Shown piece by piece: positions 1 to 12,710 of a stretch of DNA of 64,000 nucleotides. The stretch is from NCBI GenBank assembly GCA_036426205.1, contig CM071579.1:20340891-20404890 (forward strand), given 5' to 3'. The DNA is from Ascaphus truei. Lineage: Eukaryota > Chordata > Amphibia > Anura > Ascaphidae. How positions within the stretch are numbered: the first letter of the stretch is position 1; each line of letters opens with the position of its first letter. The position numbers were made by a program, and so were the translations under genes. The notes below the pieces were generated by a model that saw only the letters and a list, made by a program, of their open reading frames with translations, did no database searches and had not been told where the DNA came from.

Positions 1-140
1 TTTTTTGGACTCTCGTCTTCCGACCACTCAGATACGTTGTCCTTCCCAGCACTGCAGGAGGAAAAGGGTTAAAAAACAAAAACCATGAACTAAAGCATGC
101 ACGGACACGTGAACTCTGGATATATAAAAAGGTGACACCA
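1..140. other. unclassified flank of minisatellite
   Basis: This is non-repetitive sequence before the first minisatellite. I see no coding signal, promoter or known repeat in it. Long open frames that run into it from the neighbouring array come from the array's stop-poor composition and not from a gene. Confidence 0.5.
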
Positions 141-938
141 ACACAGATACTGTACAGGGACACACCCAATGAGACAAACCGGTACATAGACATGGTGATA
201 GAGACCCATGCACACATACCCAATGAGACAAACCGGTACATAGACGTACGTGGTGATAGAGACCCATGCACAAACACAGACACAGGGACACATACCCAGA
301 CGTGGTGATAGACCCATGCACAAACACAGACACAGGGACACATACCCAGACGTGGTGATAGAGACCCATGCACAAACACAGATACAGGGACACATACCCA
401 GACGTGGTGATAGAGACCCATGCACAAACACAGACACAGGGACACATACCCAGACGTGGTGATAGAGACCCATGCACAAACACAGATACAGGGACACATA
501 CCCAGACGTGGTGATAGAGACCCATGCACAAACACAGACACAGGGACACATACCCAGACGTGGTGATTGAGACCCATGCACACATACCCAATGAGATAAA
601 CCGGTACATAGACATGGTGATAGAGACCCATGCACACATACCCAATGAGATAAACCGGTACATAGACGTGCGTGGTGATAGAGACCCATGCACACATACC
701 CAATGAGATAAACCGGTACATAGACGTGGTGATAGAGACCCATGCACAAACACAGACACAGGGACACATACCCAGACGTGGTGATAGAGACCCATTAACA
801 AACACAGATACAGACACACATACCCAATGAGATGGTGATAGAGACCCATGCACAAACACAGATACAGGGACACATACCCAGACGTGGTGATAGACCCATG
901 CACACACACAGATACAGGGACACATACCCAGACGTGGT
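141..938. repeat. 52-54 bp minisatellite, two interleaved unit types
   Basis: About 15 head-to-tail units share the core GTGGTGATAGAGACCCATGC. One unit type (about 52 bp) continues with a CACAAACACAGAYACAGGG stretch and ends ACATACCCAGAC. The other (about 54 bp) continues ACACATACCCAATGAGA and ends CCGGTACATAGAC. Units are nearly identical, so the array is young or recently homogenised. Because neither length gives a stable stop in every frame, long open frames run across it on both strands. Their translations are periodic and I treat them as non-coding. The last unit joins the next array directly. Confidence 0.9.
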
Positions 939-2690
939 GAGGACAGAGATACACAGGCAGGTCTCCTCTAGGACAGAGATACACAGCAGTCCTGGCAATG
1001 TGCTTCCCTCTGGCAGAAGAGATACAGAGTCAGTCCTCCTCTAGGGACAGAGATACCGGAGCTCAGGTATCGCCTCTAGGACAGATACACATTGCAGCTC
1101 CTCTGGACAGAGATACAGATGCAGGTCTCTCTAGACAGAGGATACAGAGTGCAGTGATTCCTTCTGGAGCAGAGATAACAAGCGCAAGTCTCTCTGAGGA
1201 CAGAGATACATTCATGTCCCTAGGAACAATGCATGTCTCCTCTGACGAGATACTGCACCGGTGCGGTCTAGACACGCGGTCCTCACCAACCACAGTGCAG
1301 GTCCCTCTAGGACGAGAACCAAAGTGGCAGTCCCTCGGTGGGACAGAGATCACAGGCAAGGTCTGCCTTGGGACAGAGATCACACGGCAGGTCTCCTCTA
1401 GGACAGAGATACACAGTACGGTAAACCTCTAGGACAGAGATACCAGTCAGGTAACCTCTAGACAGAGAGTTCACAGGGCAGGTCTCCTCTAGACAAGATA
1501 AGGGCAGGTCTCCCTGGGACAGAGATACACAGCGCAGTGTCTCCTCTGGACAGAGATACAAAGTGCAGTGTCCTCTAGTACAGAGACAGCAGTGCAGTCT
1601 CCTCGAGGACAGAGATACCAAGTGGCAGGTCTCCTCTGTTAGCAGAGGATACACAGTGCAGGTCTCTACGGGCAGACGATACACAGTGCAGGTCTCCTCT
1701 AGGACAGAATAACACAGTGCAGGTCAGCTCTAGGACAGAGATACACAGTGCAAGTTCCTCTTAGGACATAGATACAAGCGGTTCTCCTTGGACAGAGATA
1801 CACCAGTGCTAGTCTCCTCTAAACAGAGAGATACACAGTGCAGTCTCCTCTAGGACAGAGATACACAGTGCAGGTCTCCTCTGGACAGAATACAACGTGC
1901 AGGGTTCTCCCTAGGACAGAGATACACAGTGCAGTCTCCTCTGGGACAGAATCAGAGTGCTGTCTCCTCTAGGACAGAGATCTTACAACAGTGCAGGTCA
2001 CCTCTAGGAAGAGATACACAGTGCAGGTCTCCCTAGGACAGAGATACACACATGCAGGTCCCTCTAGGACAGAGATACACAGATGCAGGTCCCTCTGGGA
2101 CAGAGATACACAGTGCCAGGTCGTCCCTCTAGGACAGAGATAACAGAGTGAGGTCTCCTCTGGGACAGAGATACACGGGCAGGTCTCCTCTGGGACAGAG
2201 TACACAGGGCAAGGCAGTATCCTCTCAGGACAGAGATTACCACGGTGTTGCAGGTCTCCCTAGGCAAGAGATACAAGTGCAGGTCTCCTCTAGGAAGAGA
2301 TACACAGTGCAGGTCTCCTCTTGGCACAGAGATACACAGTGGCGGTCCTCTAGGACAGAGAGACAACAGTGCAGGTCTCCTCTGGACAGATGATACAAAG
2401 TGCAGGTCTCCTCTAGGGCAGAGGGATTGTACACAGTGCAGGTCTCCTCTGGGACAGAGATACAAGTGCAGGTCTCCTCTAGGACAGAGATACACCAGTG
2501 CAGGTTCCTCTGGGAAGAGTACAGAGTGCAGGTTCCCTAGGACAGAGATACACAGTGCAGGTCTCTCTAGGACGAGATTACACAGTGCAGGTCTCCTCTA
2601 GGACAGAGATACACAGTGCAGGTATCCGACTAGGACAGAGATACACAGTGCAGGTCTCCTAGTTGAGGTTAGGACAGATATACACAGTGC
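939..2690. repeat. degenerate ~31 bp minisatellite (AGGACAGAGATACACAGTGC type)
   Basis: More than 50 consecutive units follow the pattern AGGACAGAGATACACAGTGC followed by AGGTCTCCTCT. Units differ mostly by single-base insertions and deletions (GGGACAG, GGACAG, AGGACGAG) and less by substitutions. That pattern fits either an old, poorly homogenised minisatellite or uncorrected long-read sequence. The frequent length changes scramble every reading frame, so open frames here are not genes. Confidence 0.88.
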
Positions 2691-3229
2691 TAAGGGGGGT
2701 GCGCGTTTTGGTTGTGTGCGGGGGGTGTTTTGGCGGTTGGGGGTGGTGTTGGGCGGGGCGGGTTTTTTGGGAGGGTGGTTGGTGCTGGTTTGTGGGTGTG
2801 GTGGTTGTGCCCGCGACCCCCAGGGGGGCAGCGGTAACACTGACCGTCGTTACAGTACACAGTGGCGCTAGGTGGTATGTATTGATAGATGTGGCTTTGC
2901 AGGCACAGAAATATGGGGACAGGAGTCCCTTGCGTGCTCCAAAGAGCCTTGACAGGTTTGGTTTCCGTAGTGGAGATGACTTGATGACACAAAGAGGTAT
3001 TGAAGGGTGGTTTTCCAGAGGGCAGGAGAAAGAGGCTGACACGTGGCGATTTAAACCGGGGGCTGTTTTGCCCCTTCAAAGGCATTTTTTATTGTGTGGG
3101 GTGTACCACCCAAGCGCCTAGGTGCCTTTGCAGCCCCGTTCTACTTATAATTGATTTGTTATAGATAATAGTATTTTTATAATACTAGTAGTGTTGGACT
3201 CGGGGCGTGGAATGCGGCTATGTGCAAGG
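2691..3229. other. G/T-rich segment then unclassified sequence
   Basis: The minisatellite ends abruptly in about 140 bases made almost only of G and T with many G runs, followed by about 400 bases of mixed sequence. I see no repeat family, splice-bounded exon or promoter here. Open frames on the minus strand are proline-rich translations of the G-rich DNA and have no domain signature. Confidence 0.4.
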
Positions 3230-3830
3230 GTGCGCGTGATGGGTGACTGGTTGGGGGGATGAAGAGTAGAGGGGGGGGGACGGAGTCGGACGGCTAATGG
3301 GTAGGGGTCTTGCCTGCTACGGTTCCCAGGGTTGGATTAGGGAGGTTCGGTGGGGGGGTTCGGTGAGGGATGGGGATGTGTGTGCGCTGCCTGCTGTAGC
3401 GCCTGGAGGGGGGCGGGGGTTGGGGCGGTTCGGGCCGGGCTGCGTGGTGGCGCGGGTTGCTGGGTGGGGGTTCTATTTAGGGGCTGGGGGGGGTGGGCGG
3501 TGTGGGGCTGTTTGGGCGGGTTTATGGGCCTTGGGGGGGCGGTGGGCGCTGTCTGGGATGGGGGGGGGGGGGTGGGGGGGGAGTGGAGGGTTGATGGTTC
3601 TGTGGGTGGGGGCCGGGGGGGGGCGGGAGTGGCGTTGTGAGTGTTGGGTGCGGGAGGGGGGTGGTTGTTGGCGGTTCGAGTGTTGTCGGTATGGGGTGGG
3701 GGGGGGTGGGGGATGGTCTCTGGGGGCAGGGGAGCGGGGTTGTGGAGGGGTGGTCGAGTGTGGGGGGGGTTGGGGTATCGGGGGTTGTGGTGGGGGGGGG
3801 GTTGGGTTGGGGGGTTGTAAACATAAGGTT
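3230..3830 (+). repeat. G-run-dense, G-quadruplex-prone block
   Basis: The plus strand is dominated by G with interspersed T. It has dozens of G runs of 3 to 10 bases spaced a few bases apart, while A and C are scarce. Any such stretch meets the sequence rule for G-quadruplex formation many times over. Open frames translate to glycine-rich (plus) or proline-rich (minus) low-complexity peptides and are rejected as genes. The block could be genuine or a poorly called region. Confidence 0.7.
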
Positions 3831-6800
3831 AAAATAGTGCCCTTCTTTGATCGTGTGACACGCGATTGGTTACACATAGTAGCGTGTTAAAGTTACTTTG
3901 GATCGTTAATTGTGGCTTGTGGTTTTTTTTTTATAAAAGGGTCTGTTGGGTGGTGTGGACAGGGTGACTGACGATGAGATGGAGACAGCTTCGGGTGGGG
4001 GGGGGTCCCACGCTATCTTTACAATTTACTATTGAAAGGCGATGGGGGGTGTGGGCGAGATGAGGAAGAGGGATGATGGAAACATTACACGTGTCGCTAT
4101 GGGGAAAGCGTTCATTCTGTTAGACCTTCTGCTGGCAGGGTTAAGACCTTCTTTTTTTTTATTCTTTCTTTCTTTCGGGCTGTAGATAATAGATGTAGAG
4201 TGTAGGGGTGGGTACGTATAAGAATCCCTGCCTGATTTAATACTTCTGTATCCGTGTTTGTGTGTTGTGTAAATATTTTGCATCGTATTGGTCAGCTGTG
4301 TCTCAAGATGCATTTGGAATCATGGGAATGTGTGTTATTATTTAGACAATTATGCCCTAGGATGATGCTTTTGTTTTGTTTGATGTACATCATTCAATTG
4401 GGAAAATGTAGTATTGCCAAGCATAAGTCCAGAGAGTACTACTCAAACTATGCTTACAATTCCGTTATTGCATTTTATAACACTAGGCAAACCAAAAGTT
4501 AGAGCTTTATATGTTTAAAGCTGTTTTTTTTACCCCCTTCTTTGTTTTTTTTGTTTTTTACAGGATGGTGAGGAGACAAAGGTTTCCCAGGCCTGAGCAT
4601 GCACTTCAGATTAGGGGACCGACTTTGCGTTCCATCGATTTGAGTAAGGAGGATTTGTAAAGTGTAAAGATAAATCACTCCTTGGTTCACGCTGGATTGT
4701 ATAGAACAGTGCGGTCTGCCGCGGAGGCGGAATATTTCCAGTTAGGTTTCAGATCCGAAGAAATCCCCCCTCCCCGACCCCCTGTTATCCTGTTAAAAAA
4801 TCGCGGGGAGGGGGAGATGGGGGGAGTTTGGGGTAGGGTGTGGAAATAGGGGAGAGGGAGAACGAGTGCGAGAGGGATGGTCAGAAATAAAAGAGCCAGC
4901 GGCGGGATTGCCGCTCGCTTATGTTTTAAGATGTTCGTTGGATGCGGCTTTATGTGTTGACAGCGGACAGCCAACGCGAGTCGCTTCTCGCTATAAAAAA
5001 AATGTATGAATGCCGCGCGGTTGCCGCTTATAGTAAGCGCCGCAGCCCAGCGCGACGGAAAATTAGAATGAGGAGAGCAGCGGTTGTTACTGAGAAGTCG
5101 TCAGTTTCTGGAGTTCGTTCCAGTGTGTTTGTTTGATGGGTTCAGTTGCTCAGTGTTGATGTTTTTCCAGCAACCGCGAGCGTGAGACGTCGCCGGGCAA
5201 GTATTAAGCGTAGCCGCTGTAGGGTGTCTAAAAATGCAGCTTATGCCCAAAGAAGAAAATATATATAAACTTGCAGTAGGGTTGAGTTTTAGTTTTATGT
5301 AGTCCCCTGAATGAACTGACGGAATTGGCTGTGAAGTGTTTATGGACTGTGGTGGTTGTGTATGTGGTTGAAGGGTTCTTTGGCTACAGCTTCATTTGTA
5401 CACGTGTAAAGTGTTTTTTATGGGGTTCATTTGTCCAAGTTGCGTCTTTCCAATTCGTATGCTACCATTGGAAAAAATAAAGATAAAACACGTTGTAAGA
5501 TATTTTGTAGAAACTTCATGATTGAAACATAGTGAAGGTGGGCTTGCGCAAAGGAGATAGTATTCAAACAAGTCGAGTCACTTCGCGGTACAGGAAAAAA
5601 ATGTGGACCCAAATCGATGATGAAGTGGGTGAGGAAAAGCATGGGGGACGCGTTGATTTCGCCTGATGGCGGTGGAGCGAATAAACTAAAACCCTTTTTT
5701 GACAACCTGCTGAGTATGATGAGATGCAAGGGGGTGGAGGGAGGAGTTATGAAGGCAGGAGGATGGGGGCGGGTGCTGTATGTTCTGCGGTCGTTGAAGC
5801 AAGCCGTGTTACAGGCCGTTGTCTATTATAAGTTGCAAGGTCAATCAGAGCCAAGCAATGAAAATGTATATGTGACTGAAGAGTGCGAGAAGGGATACTT
5901 ATTCCACTCTTACAGTGTCCTAGGGGCCGTCTCAGAAAGGCTCAGAAGCACAGGCGGCCGGCGATAAGGACTTGGTTTGTGTCTCGCGGCGCGAGGCCGC
6001 AGTCCTGGACAATGAGCAGAGAGGAGGACCAAAGACTGGGTCTGCTTTAAATGAGAGCCTACGCACAAAAGATGTAAGCCGTAGGATCGTTCTTTCCAGG
6101 TCCACTGGGGCGTAATTGTCAGGATCTGCGTGGTTGATGGGAAAAAGAAAAAAATGGCAAAAAACGAAAAAATAAAAAGCAATCATGTTTGGCCATTACG
6201 GGCAGATTCGAAACATGACGCGGGATGCCTGCCAGGATTATTGGGTTGTGGCCCACATAAACTCCATAACCATGAGTCGGTCTAGCGGGGTAATTGAAGA
6301 GGTAAGAATCACCCATTCGAGTTTCAGCGGCTTCCAGTGGGTCGCTATCCTACGTGTCGGCCAAACCTTTTCTTTAAACGTTCTGAGGGCAAGCGGCCAA
6401 TGATAAATATTTATTTTGGCCCCCCACTTTTGGCTTTCAAGATTTTCTAAGGAAGCTGAGCTAAATATTATCCAAAAATAAGAGTTGACCACTAAGATTG
6501 TGCACTGTGTTTTTGACAATAAAGCTTTAAGTGTTGCCCATTTTTCACATATTCTAAGAATTCTGACAATGGGAAGGGAATAGGAAAGTCCTTTATTGGG
6601 TAAGCCTTACCAGCATCATATCATGAATTCACTAATCCTGCCATTAAAGACTGGACCTTTTTTGTTACCATGAAATGCCGAGATGACAAAATATCATTAT
6701 AATGATTACTATAATCATCTTGCCGGTCCATCGGATCTCTCCTATTGCTTGTGCAGTGTTGAATCTTTTTTTGTGCGGCACTGGCAGAGAGCTAAGCAGG

Positions 6801-7599
6801 CCCTAAATATGATTCGAATAACTTGTAGTAAGGAAATCCAGATGTTTGATTCTAGGCATCAAATCCACATGCCTAAAGTTCGTAGAACCAGCCATTTTAA
6901 AATGTTTGCACTGCCCCAAAAAGTTCCGTATGATTTTTCCATGTTACATCAATAATTTACGGGCTAGGTATGCCGCTTATGGTCTTCATGACATACCAAA
7001 AACGACCTTAGTGTTGACATTTTGCTTTGTCTCAGATTTAAAAGTAGGGGAAATGGGGAAAGGTGTATTTAATTATTTATGTGATGCGAATGACGGTGTG
7101 GGACGCGGTTTGTGGTGGGCGTGATTTGGGGTATGAATACATGGGAGTATGATTTAACTAATAAACGGGGGGATTTTGGTCGGGTGTTGACTTGTTTGTG
7201 CTGCGAATTAAATCGTGATCGTTGGAATCCTACGTTTCCAGTGATCGCAACCATTGGCCACCGCAGATTACAACTCTATTGATGAGACCATCAGTACATT
7301 AAGATATGAAAACCGAGCAGAAAGCCAAAAATATCAAAAATTAAAGACTTGTCAGATTAAGGAGGATCCCAAGCGTACGAGCCGCCCCAACATGAGCCGT
7401 GCCTGACAGTTCCAAAATAGAAATTGAGGATGCTCAAGCAGAAGCGTTAAGGATTGGTAAATTGGTATTAAGGACCGTCCACCAATCGCCGTTTTGACAG
7501 GTAATATCAGGGCTTGGGCTCTATTATATGAGGTTGTAACAATGAATGTGAAAACTGCCGCAATCTCCTGTCTTATTAGGGGAGGAATTTCTGCGCTCT
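3831..7599. other. unclassified sequence, no gene or repeat recognised
   Basis: The base composition is more balanced than in the flanking blocks, with many homopolymer runs of T and A. Reading both strands I find no reverse transcriptase, transposase or other domain, no tandem array and no exon that looks conserved. The short open frames show no family motif. Confidence 0.4.
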
Positions 7600-10500
7600 G
7601 AGGTGACAGTTTGGCTTCATGGACGCTTTGAGTGAGGATGAAGCATCGGCAGTAAATCGGATTGACAGTCTAAAAGGAGACTTGCCGAGAGGGTGTGTGA
7701 GATGCTGGTTGTGGGAGTGCTGGTCCGGAGGTAAAGGGTGCGATACTACCCCGCGGGTACGGCAGGCCTCCCCATGTCGGGAGGTGCAACTCTATTGTGT
7801 CACGATTGTTCCGGGTTTGTGCAATTGTATACGCATTGGGAAGAGTCATGGACGGGGGCTCAACGTTGTGTGGTCTTCAAGGATGCTTTGGCTTTGTCGC
7901 TGTTTGGCACAGGCCGCGTGCAGTGATACGAGCTTTGCGACTTGATCCGGTGGTGGTTGGCGTGTGGCAAGTTTCTGCGTTCTAGTGGGTGCTAGGTCGG
8001 CTAATGTGGCTGGGTCGAGTGCAACCGGACAGCTTGTTTTTTTTAGGGCGGCGGGGGTGTGTGAGTCACAGCTTGGTTCAAGGCTTTCGCCGTGTTCCCT
8101 TGTAGCGGGCGGGGGGGCCGGTAGTCAAGGGCTATGGGTCTAGCTGGCGGGATAGAGTCAGGTCGGCTGTCCGTGGGGCGGGACTGCCTGGAGTAGTTCT
8201 GGGTGGGTCCTCTGGCGGTGCAGGGTGGCGGGTGCCCGGGTCAGGTTGAGATGGGGAGTGGCGCGAGGCCTGGGCTCTTACAGCGAAGGGATTGTTTGTG
8301 CGGGCGTGCGGTTCGGTTCAACATGGCGGTGGCGCGGTCGCGGTGCTCCTACCTCTGCCGTGGCGGTCGTTGTATGTTGCGACGCCGGTCACGGCGTTCT
8401 GAGGGCTGGTTTGTTGTTTGTTCTCCGGCGAGTGTTCATTTGCCGGTTTGGGTTTCGCTGGTTCTCTCTTCCGCAGTGAGACGCTGTGGTGCGTGCCCGC
8501 TCGGGTTCCGCTTGTCTGTCTGCCCGACTGACGGGATTCGTCTGGGGGTGGCCGGCCGGCAAGTAGACCTTCTTGTCATGGGAGGTGGCTTGGTCAGTCG
8601 CGTTAGTCTGGGCAGTTGGCCTGTGCGAGATTGTCAAGGCTTGCTCGGCCTAACCTCCGTATGTTTGCCGGGTTGAAATGAAGGTCCGGCTCGGGTGCGG
8701 CGGCGCTCTCTCGTGTTTAGGTGGCCGGGGTTGGGGAGGTGGGGGCCTCCGCTGCTACAGGGGTCGCGGGGGTCGGCATGGGGGCCCCGCGTCAGGCGTG
8801 AGCTTGGAGGTCGGGATATGGGTTGTGCGTTGCGCAGGGGGCTCCTCGCGCCCTCGTGTCCCTTGAGTCGCGGTCCTTTTTGTGGGGGCGTGGGTTGCAC
8901 GGCTCCCGAGGTCTGGGGCGCGACAACGGCTTTGGTGTCGGCTACTCGTTCTGTAGGGGTGACGCGTGTGAGTGCCACCGTAAGTGTTGCCGAGGCCCGT
9001 GTCCCGGTCGGTTGGGGGGTCTTCGGGGGGGGTCTACTGCGGGAATCGGGGACCCCCAGCCGGTGTTCCGCGCGGTGTGCGCCGGTGGTTGACTCACTGT
9101 GTTGGTTTCTGGTTGTGTTAGGGAGCCGGGCGGCCCTATGCTCGCTGGTTGGCTGATGTCGCGTCAGGACTGTGTGAGTCGATGGGTTGCCTGTTTGGAG
9201 CGCCTGGGTGCTGGTGATGGTGGGTGCTAGGGTTGTGTCGTTGTTTGTCCTATATTAACTACCTCGTTGGGCTCACTTCTGTGCGCTGCGCGTGCTTACC
9301 TCTAGTTGTTCCGGGGCGAGTTTTGTGTGGGTGGAGGGGTTTGTTTTGGTCGGTCTGGTAGAGACCTAGACGGGGTAATAGATGCGCGGGTGGTGTGTTT
9401 GCGGGCTTTTCTATGTTGCGTGGTTGGGGATGGTCTTGTATCGTCTATGGCCCAAGGTAGTGAGGTCTTGCATACCCTGTCGTGTTTAGATGTAGTGGGC
9501 TTTTCTTCGGCGTTTCCACACATTGCGTGTCGCGAACGACGTGCCAGAGTTTGGTGGACGGGGTACCCTGGCTTCGCTTGGCGTTTCTCCCACCGGGTGT
9601 CATGTGGGCTCCCCCGGTTTCCTCTTCTGTGGATGAATTGCTTGTTTTAGTTGTTTGGAGGCGTGGAGGGCTGTAACCGTCGGAACGGGTGTTGCGTAGG
9701 GCTTCTGTTCTCTGGGTGCGGTCGGCAGTGTGAGTATTTCTTTGCGGGTTGTCGTTGTTACAGACTGATGTTTGAGCGTTCGTCTGCAATCGGCACCTTG
9801 ACGTGCTGTAGGCCGGTCCGATTTCACAGGCGTGGGTCGAGGGACGTGTGTCGAAGCGCATTGTTGCATGGCGTAGGGCGCGGTTCATCCGGGACGCCAG
9901 GCTCGGATTTATGCGCGATGAGTTCCCTTCTGAGCTCGCACCGCGAAGGTCGCATAGAAAGTGTGGGGCACTGCTTACAGGGGTGGGTTGGCGAGGTCGG
10001 GCAGTGGTACGGGGGCGGTGTGCGCTCCCGGGTAAAGCTGCACCGGCTTGGTGTTCCTCTATCGCCTTTGGGGGGGGCGGGGCATGGGGCGTTGGCCCCA
10101 ATTGTTTCTAACGTGAGGTACGTCTCTGGGTTCTCGTTTCTCGTGTCCGCGGCGCTGGTTCTGGGTTAACGCAGCTCTATGCGGTTGGCGTGAGGGGTAC
10201 TGCTTCCCCTGTCTCGGCGCGTCGGTGGTATCCCGTTAGCCCGCCTTTCTGCCGTGCGCTTCGTTGGCGCGTCGATGGGGTGGGGTGGTCTGTAGTCTGG
10301 TAGGGTGCTCGCCGATAGGAGGTTGGTATATCGTTGCGTGTGTTGCTGTGTCGACGTACGGCAGTTGGGTCGGCTTTCGCAGCGTGCCGCTGTTGGGTAG
10401 GGGCACTCCAGCGGACGGTGTCGCGACTGCTGGGGTTGGGGTAGACTCGCCCTGTGGGCCGTAGTTGTGACTTTTGCGTGGGGCCCCGGGTCACGCCCCT

Positions 10501-12710
10501 AGTTAATTTGTGTTGGGGTTGCTTAAATTCGGTTTCGGGCGGTTGCGACGTTTATTCGATACGGGCGCCTTTCGATCCCGCGTGGGGGGGGTGCGCTTGT
10601 GGCATTGGATTATTGATCGCTTGCCGCGGAGTAGCCGTTTTATGCCGAGCTTTTTGCGGTCTCGCGATGTGAGTCACAGGGCGGCGTTGGGGGGGTATAT
10701 CTGGGGTAACGTTGTGTTAGTACGACGGCAGAGAGTAAGCAGGGGCTGTTAGTAGCCTCTGAGCGTAAGGCACTTGTGGGCTCGCAGCTACGAACGCGCC
10801 CGTTCATCGGGCCGCTGTGCATTTTTTGGGGGGTCGGGGGTCAAGGGGGGTTCGATTTGTTTGCGGTCGGTAGTTGGGTGTGTGGGTTGGGCGTGTGGTG
10901 CGGTCTGTGCTACGTTGTGGGGGTTTTTCCTGGTGTGAACGTTCTTTGTGAGTTGTGAGCGTTCAGTCCTTGTTCTTTGGGTGCGCTCTTAGTGCCTTCC
11001 CTCCTCGTACTCTACCAAATGGTGTACCTCGGTTTGCGGTCATTGTGGTGGTTTGGAGTTGCGGTGGGTTGCGGTGTTGAAAAGTGGCTTTCACAGGCTG
11101 GGTGTGTCGGGTCTGGTGATGCCAGGGGCCACGCCGTTTCCATCATTATTAGCCGTCTGGTCCCTTGGGGGGGCCGGCGTGTCCCCTGGGTCCGTGACCG
11201 GGTAGTGCCACCCCCGCGGCGTGTGCAGTAGCTTTGTCTTAGTGTCGCGTGGAGTTCGGTTCACGCTACTGGCATGGGGCATCGTGTTACCTGAGTTTTG
11301 GGGGCCATGTGTAGTGGACCCGATCGCTGTTCGTCTGTCGTGCTAGTCGGAGTTCTCGTCGTTGCGCTGGATTCTTCCCTACCAACTGGGTCCCGTTCTT
11401 TGCTGCTCGGGAGGCTTGGGTTGTGGATAGCGGGTTCCGATGCACGCATGTCCGTGGGGGTGGTAGGCGAGATTTACGGGGGCAGTTGTTTTTGTGCGCG
11501 GTGAAGTGGCGCCGGTTGTAGTTCGTTTTGTTCGCAGGCGCTTCCGCGGTTGGCTGCTCTAGTGGGCGGCCCGTTTAGCCGGCTAGGGGCGCGCTTGGGG
11601 CGTCCGAGGTTTCCCGTGGGTGGCGTTGGTTTCTTGGGGGGGCGCGCCGGCTTTTCTGGGGTCTGGCTGGGGTTCGAGGGGTCCGTGTTATTGCTTGGTC
11701 GTGTTGCTAGTGGCCCTCTGGTTGTGGGTCTCGCTGCCACGGGTCTGTGGGACTTTTAATGTCACGTTTACGCCGATCACGATTCTCGGCGGGTCTTGTG
11801 GGTCGCCATCCGGGGCGGCGGCTCGGGGGCGACCGCAGGGGTTTGTTTCTTACCCGTCGGTCGCTTGAGGGACCGACTGAGTGTTGGTACACGAAGTGGG
11901 GTCATGGGGCGCGTTGGTGGGGCCAACCGTGCCTTCCTTTCGGCCCGGCTGTGTTAGTGCGTTTCGCGGGGTCGGTATTCCGGGGGGGGGGTTTACGATG
12001 TCTGGGTTGCGTTTTCTCAGAGGCCTGGCCTCCTGGGTTGGCGTGTATCCCGGCCGTGGATATCGGTATTCCGTTTGTCGGTTTCTTGTCGGGTGGCTGC
12101 CTGTGGAGGATAGGACTGGGGATGCGGTGGGGGAGAGCGTTGTAGCGTGGCAGGATGCCCAGTGTTGCTTCGTTGTGGTTGGCGTTGTTGGGGTCGTTTG
12201 GCCCGCAATGTTTGGTCTACTGGTGAGGTTGCGCATTGCCCCTGGGGTGCATCTCTGTGAACACGGGCGGCTGGGTGGTGAGGGCGCGGCTGGAGGGTTG
12301 GGGCTCGAGCGCTCGCGGGAATTGATTTGATTATGTGGGATTTGTGGGGGTTGTGTGGGGGGTTGTGTCTGGTGTTCGTTAGTGGTGGGGTGGGTTTCTG
12401 GGGCTGCGTGTGGGGTTAGGGTGCCCGATCTGTGGCTCGTTACTAAGTCCGGGTCGGTCCTTGGTAGTCGGGGTTCGTAGCCGGGGTCCTTTTATGGACG
12501 GGGTGGTCTCGGGTCGGGGTCGGCCGTGGTGTGTGCTTGTGGGGCGTTGGTTTTCTGTGCGTTGGGGGGGTTGGGGGAGAGGGAGGATCGTTGGGGTCAG
12601 AAATGGATGGCGAAGGAGAAAGAGCAAAAGAAAACGAAGAGGCGAGTAGGAGGCTTGGGTAGGGCGAGGGGTTGGGTGGGTCGGGTTGGGTAGAATAGAT
12701 GAGGAGATCC
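7600..12710 (+). other. ~5 kb strand-skewed, A-poor, CpG-rich block
   Basis: Over about 5 kb the plus strand is strongly enriched in G and T and depleted in A. CG dinucleotides are frequent throughout and not depleted as in methylated vertebrate DNA. Many overlapping open frames of 60 to 218 residues exist on both strands because stop codons are rare in such composition. They are rich in Arg, Gly, Pro and Thr and show no domain. No known transposon or gene could be recognised. It may be a skewed CpG-island-like region, foreign or contaminating DNA, or an assembly artefact. Confidence 0.5.

Noticed and set aside
28..984. Open frames of up to 318 codons across the first minisatellite
   Set aside because: They are translations of the tandem array. 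They exist in several frames on both strands, are strictly periodic and have no domain.
3297..3890. 197-codon glycine-rich frame and 134-codon proline-rich antisense frame
   Set aside because: Both come from the G-run block. Gly (GGN) and Pro (CCN) are forced by composition and there is no start context or domain.
9445..10101. 218-codon minus-strand frame and many overlapping frames in the skewed block
   Set aside because: Stops are rare in A-poor GC-rich DNA. Frames overlap on both strands and none shows a family motif or splice sites.
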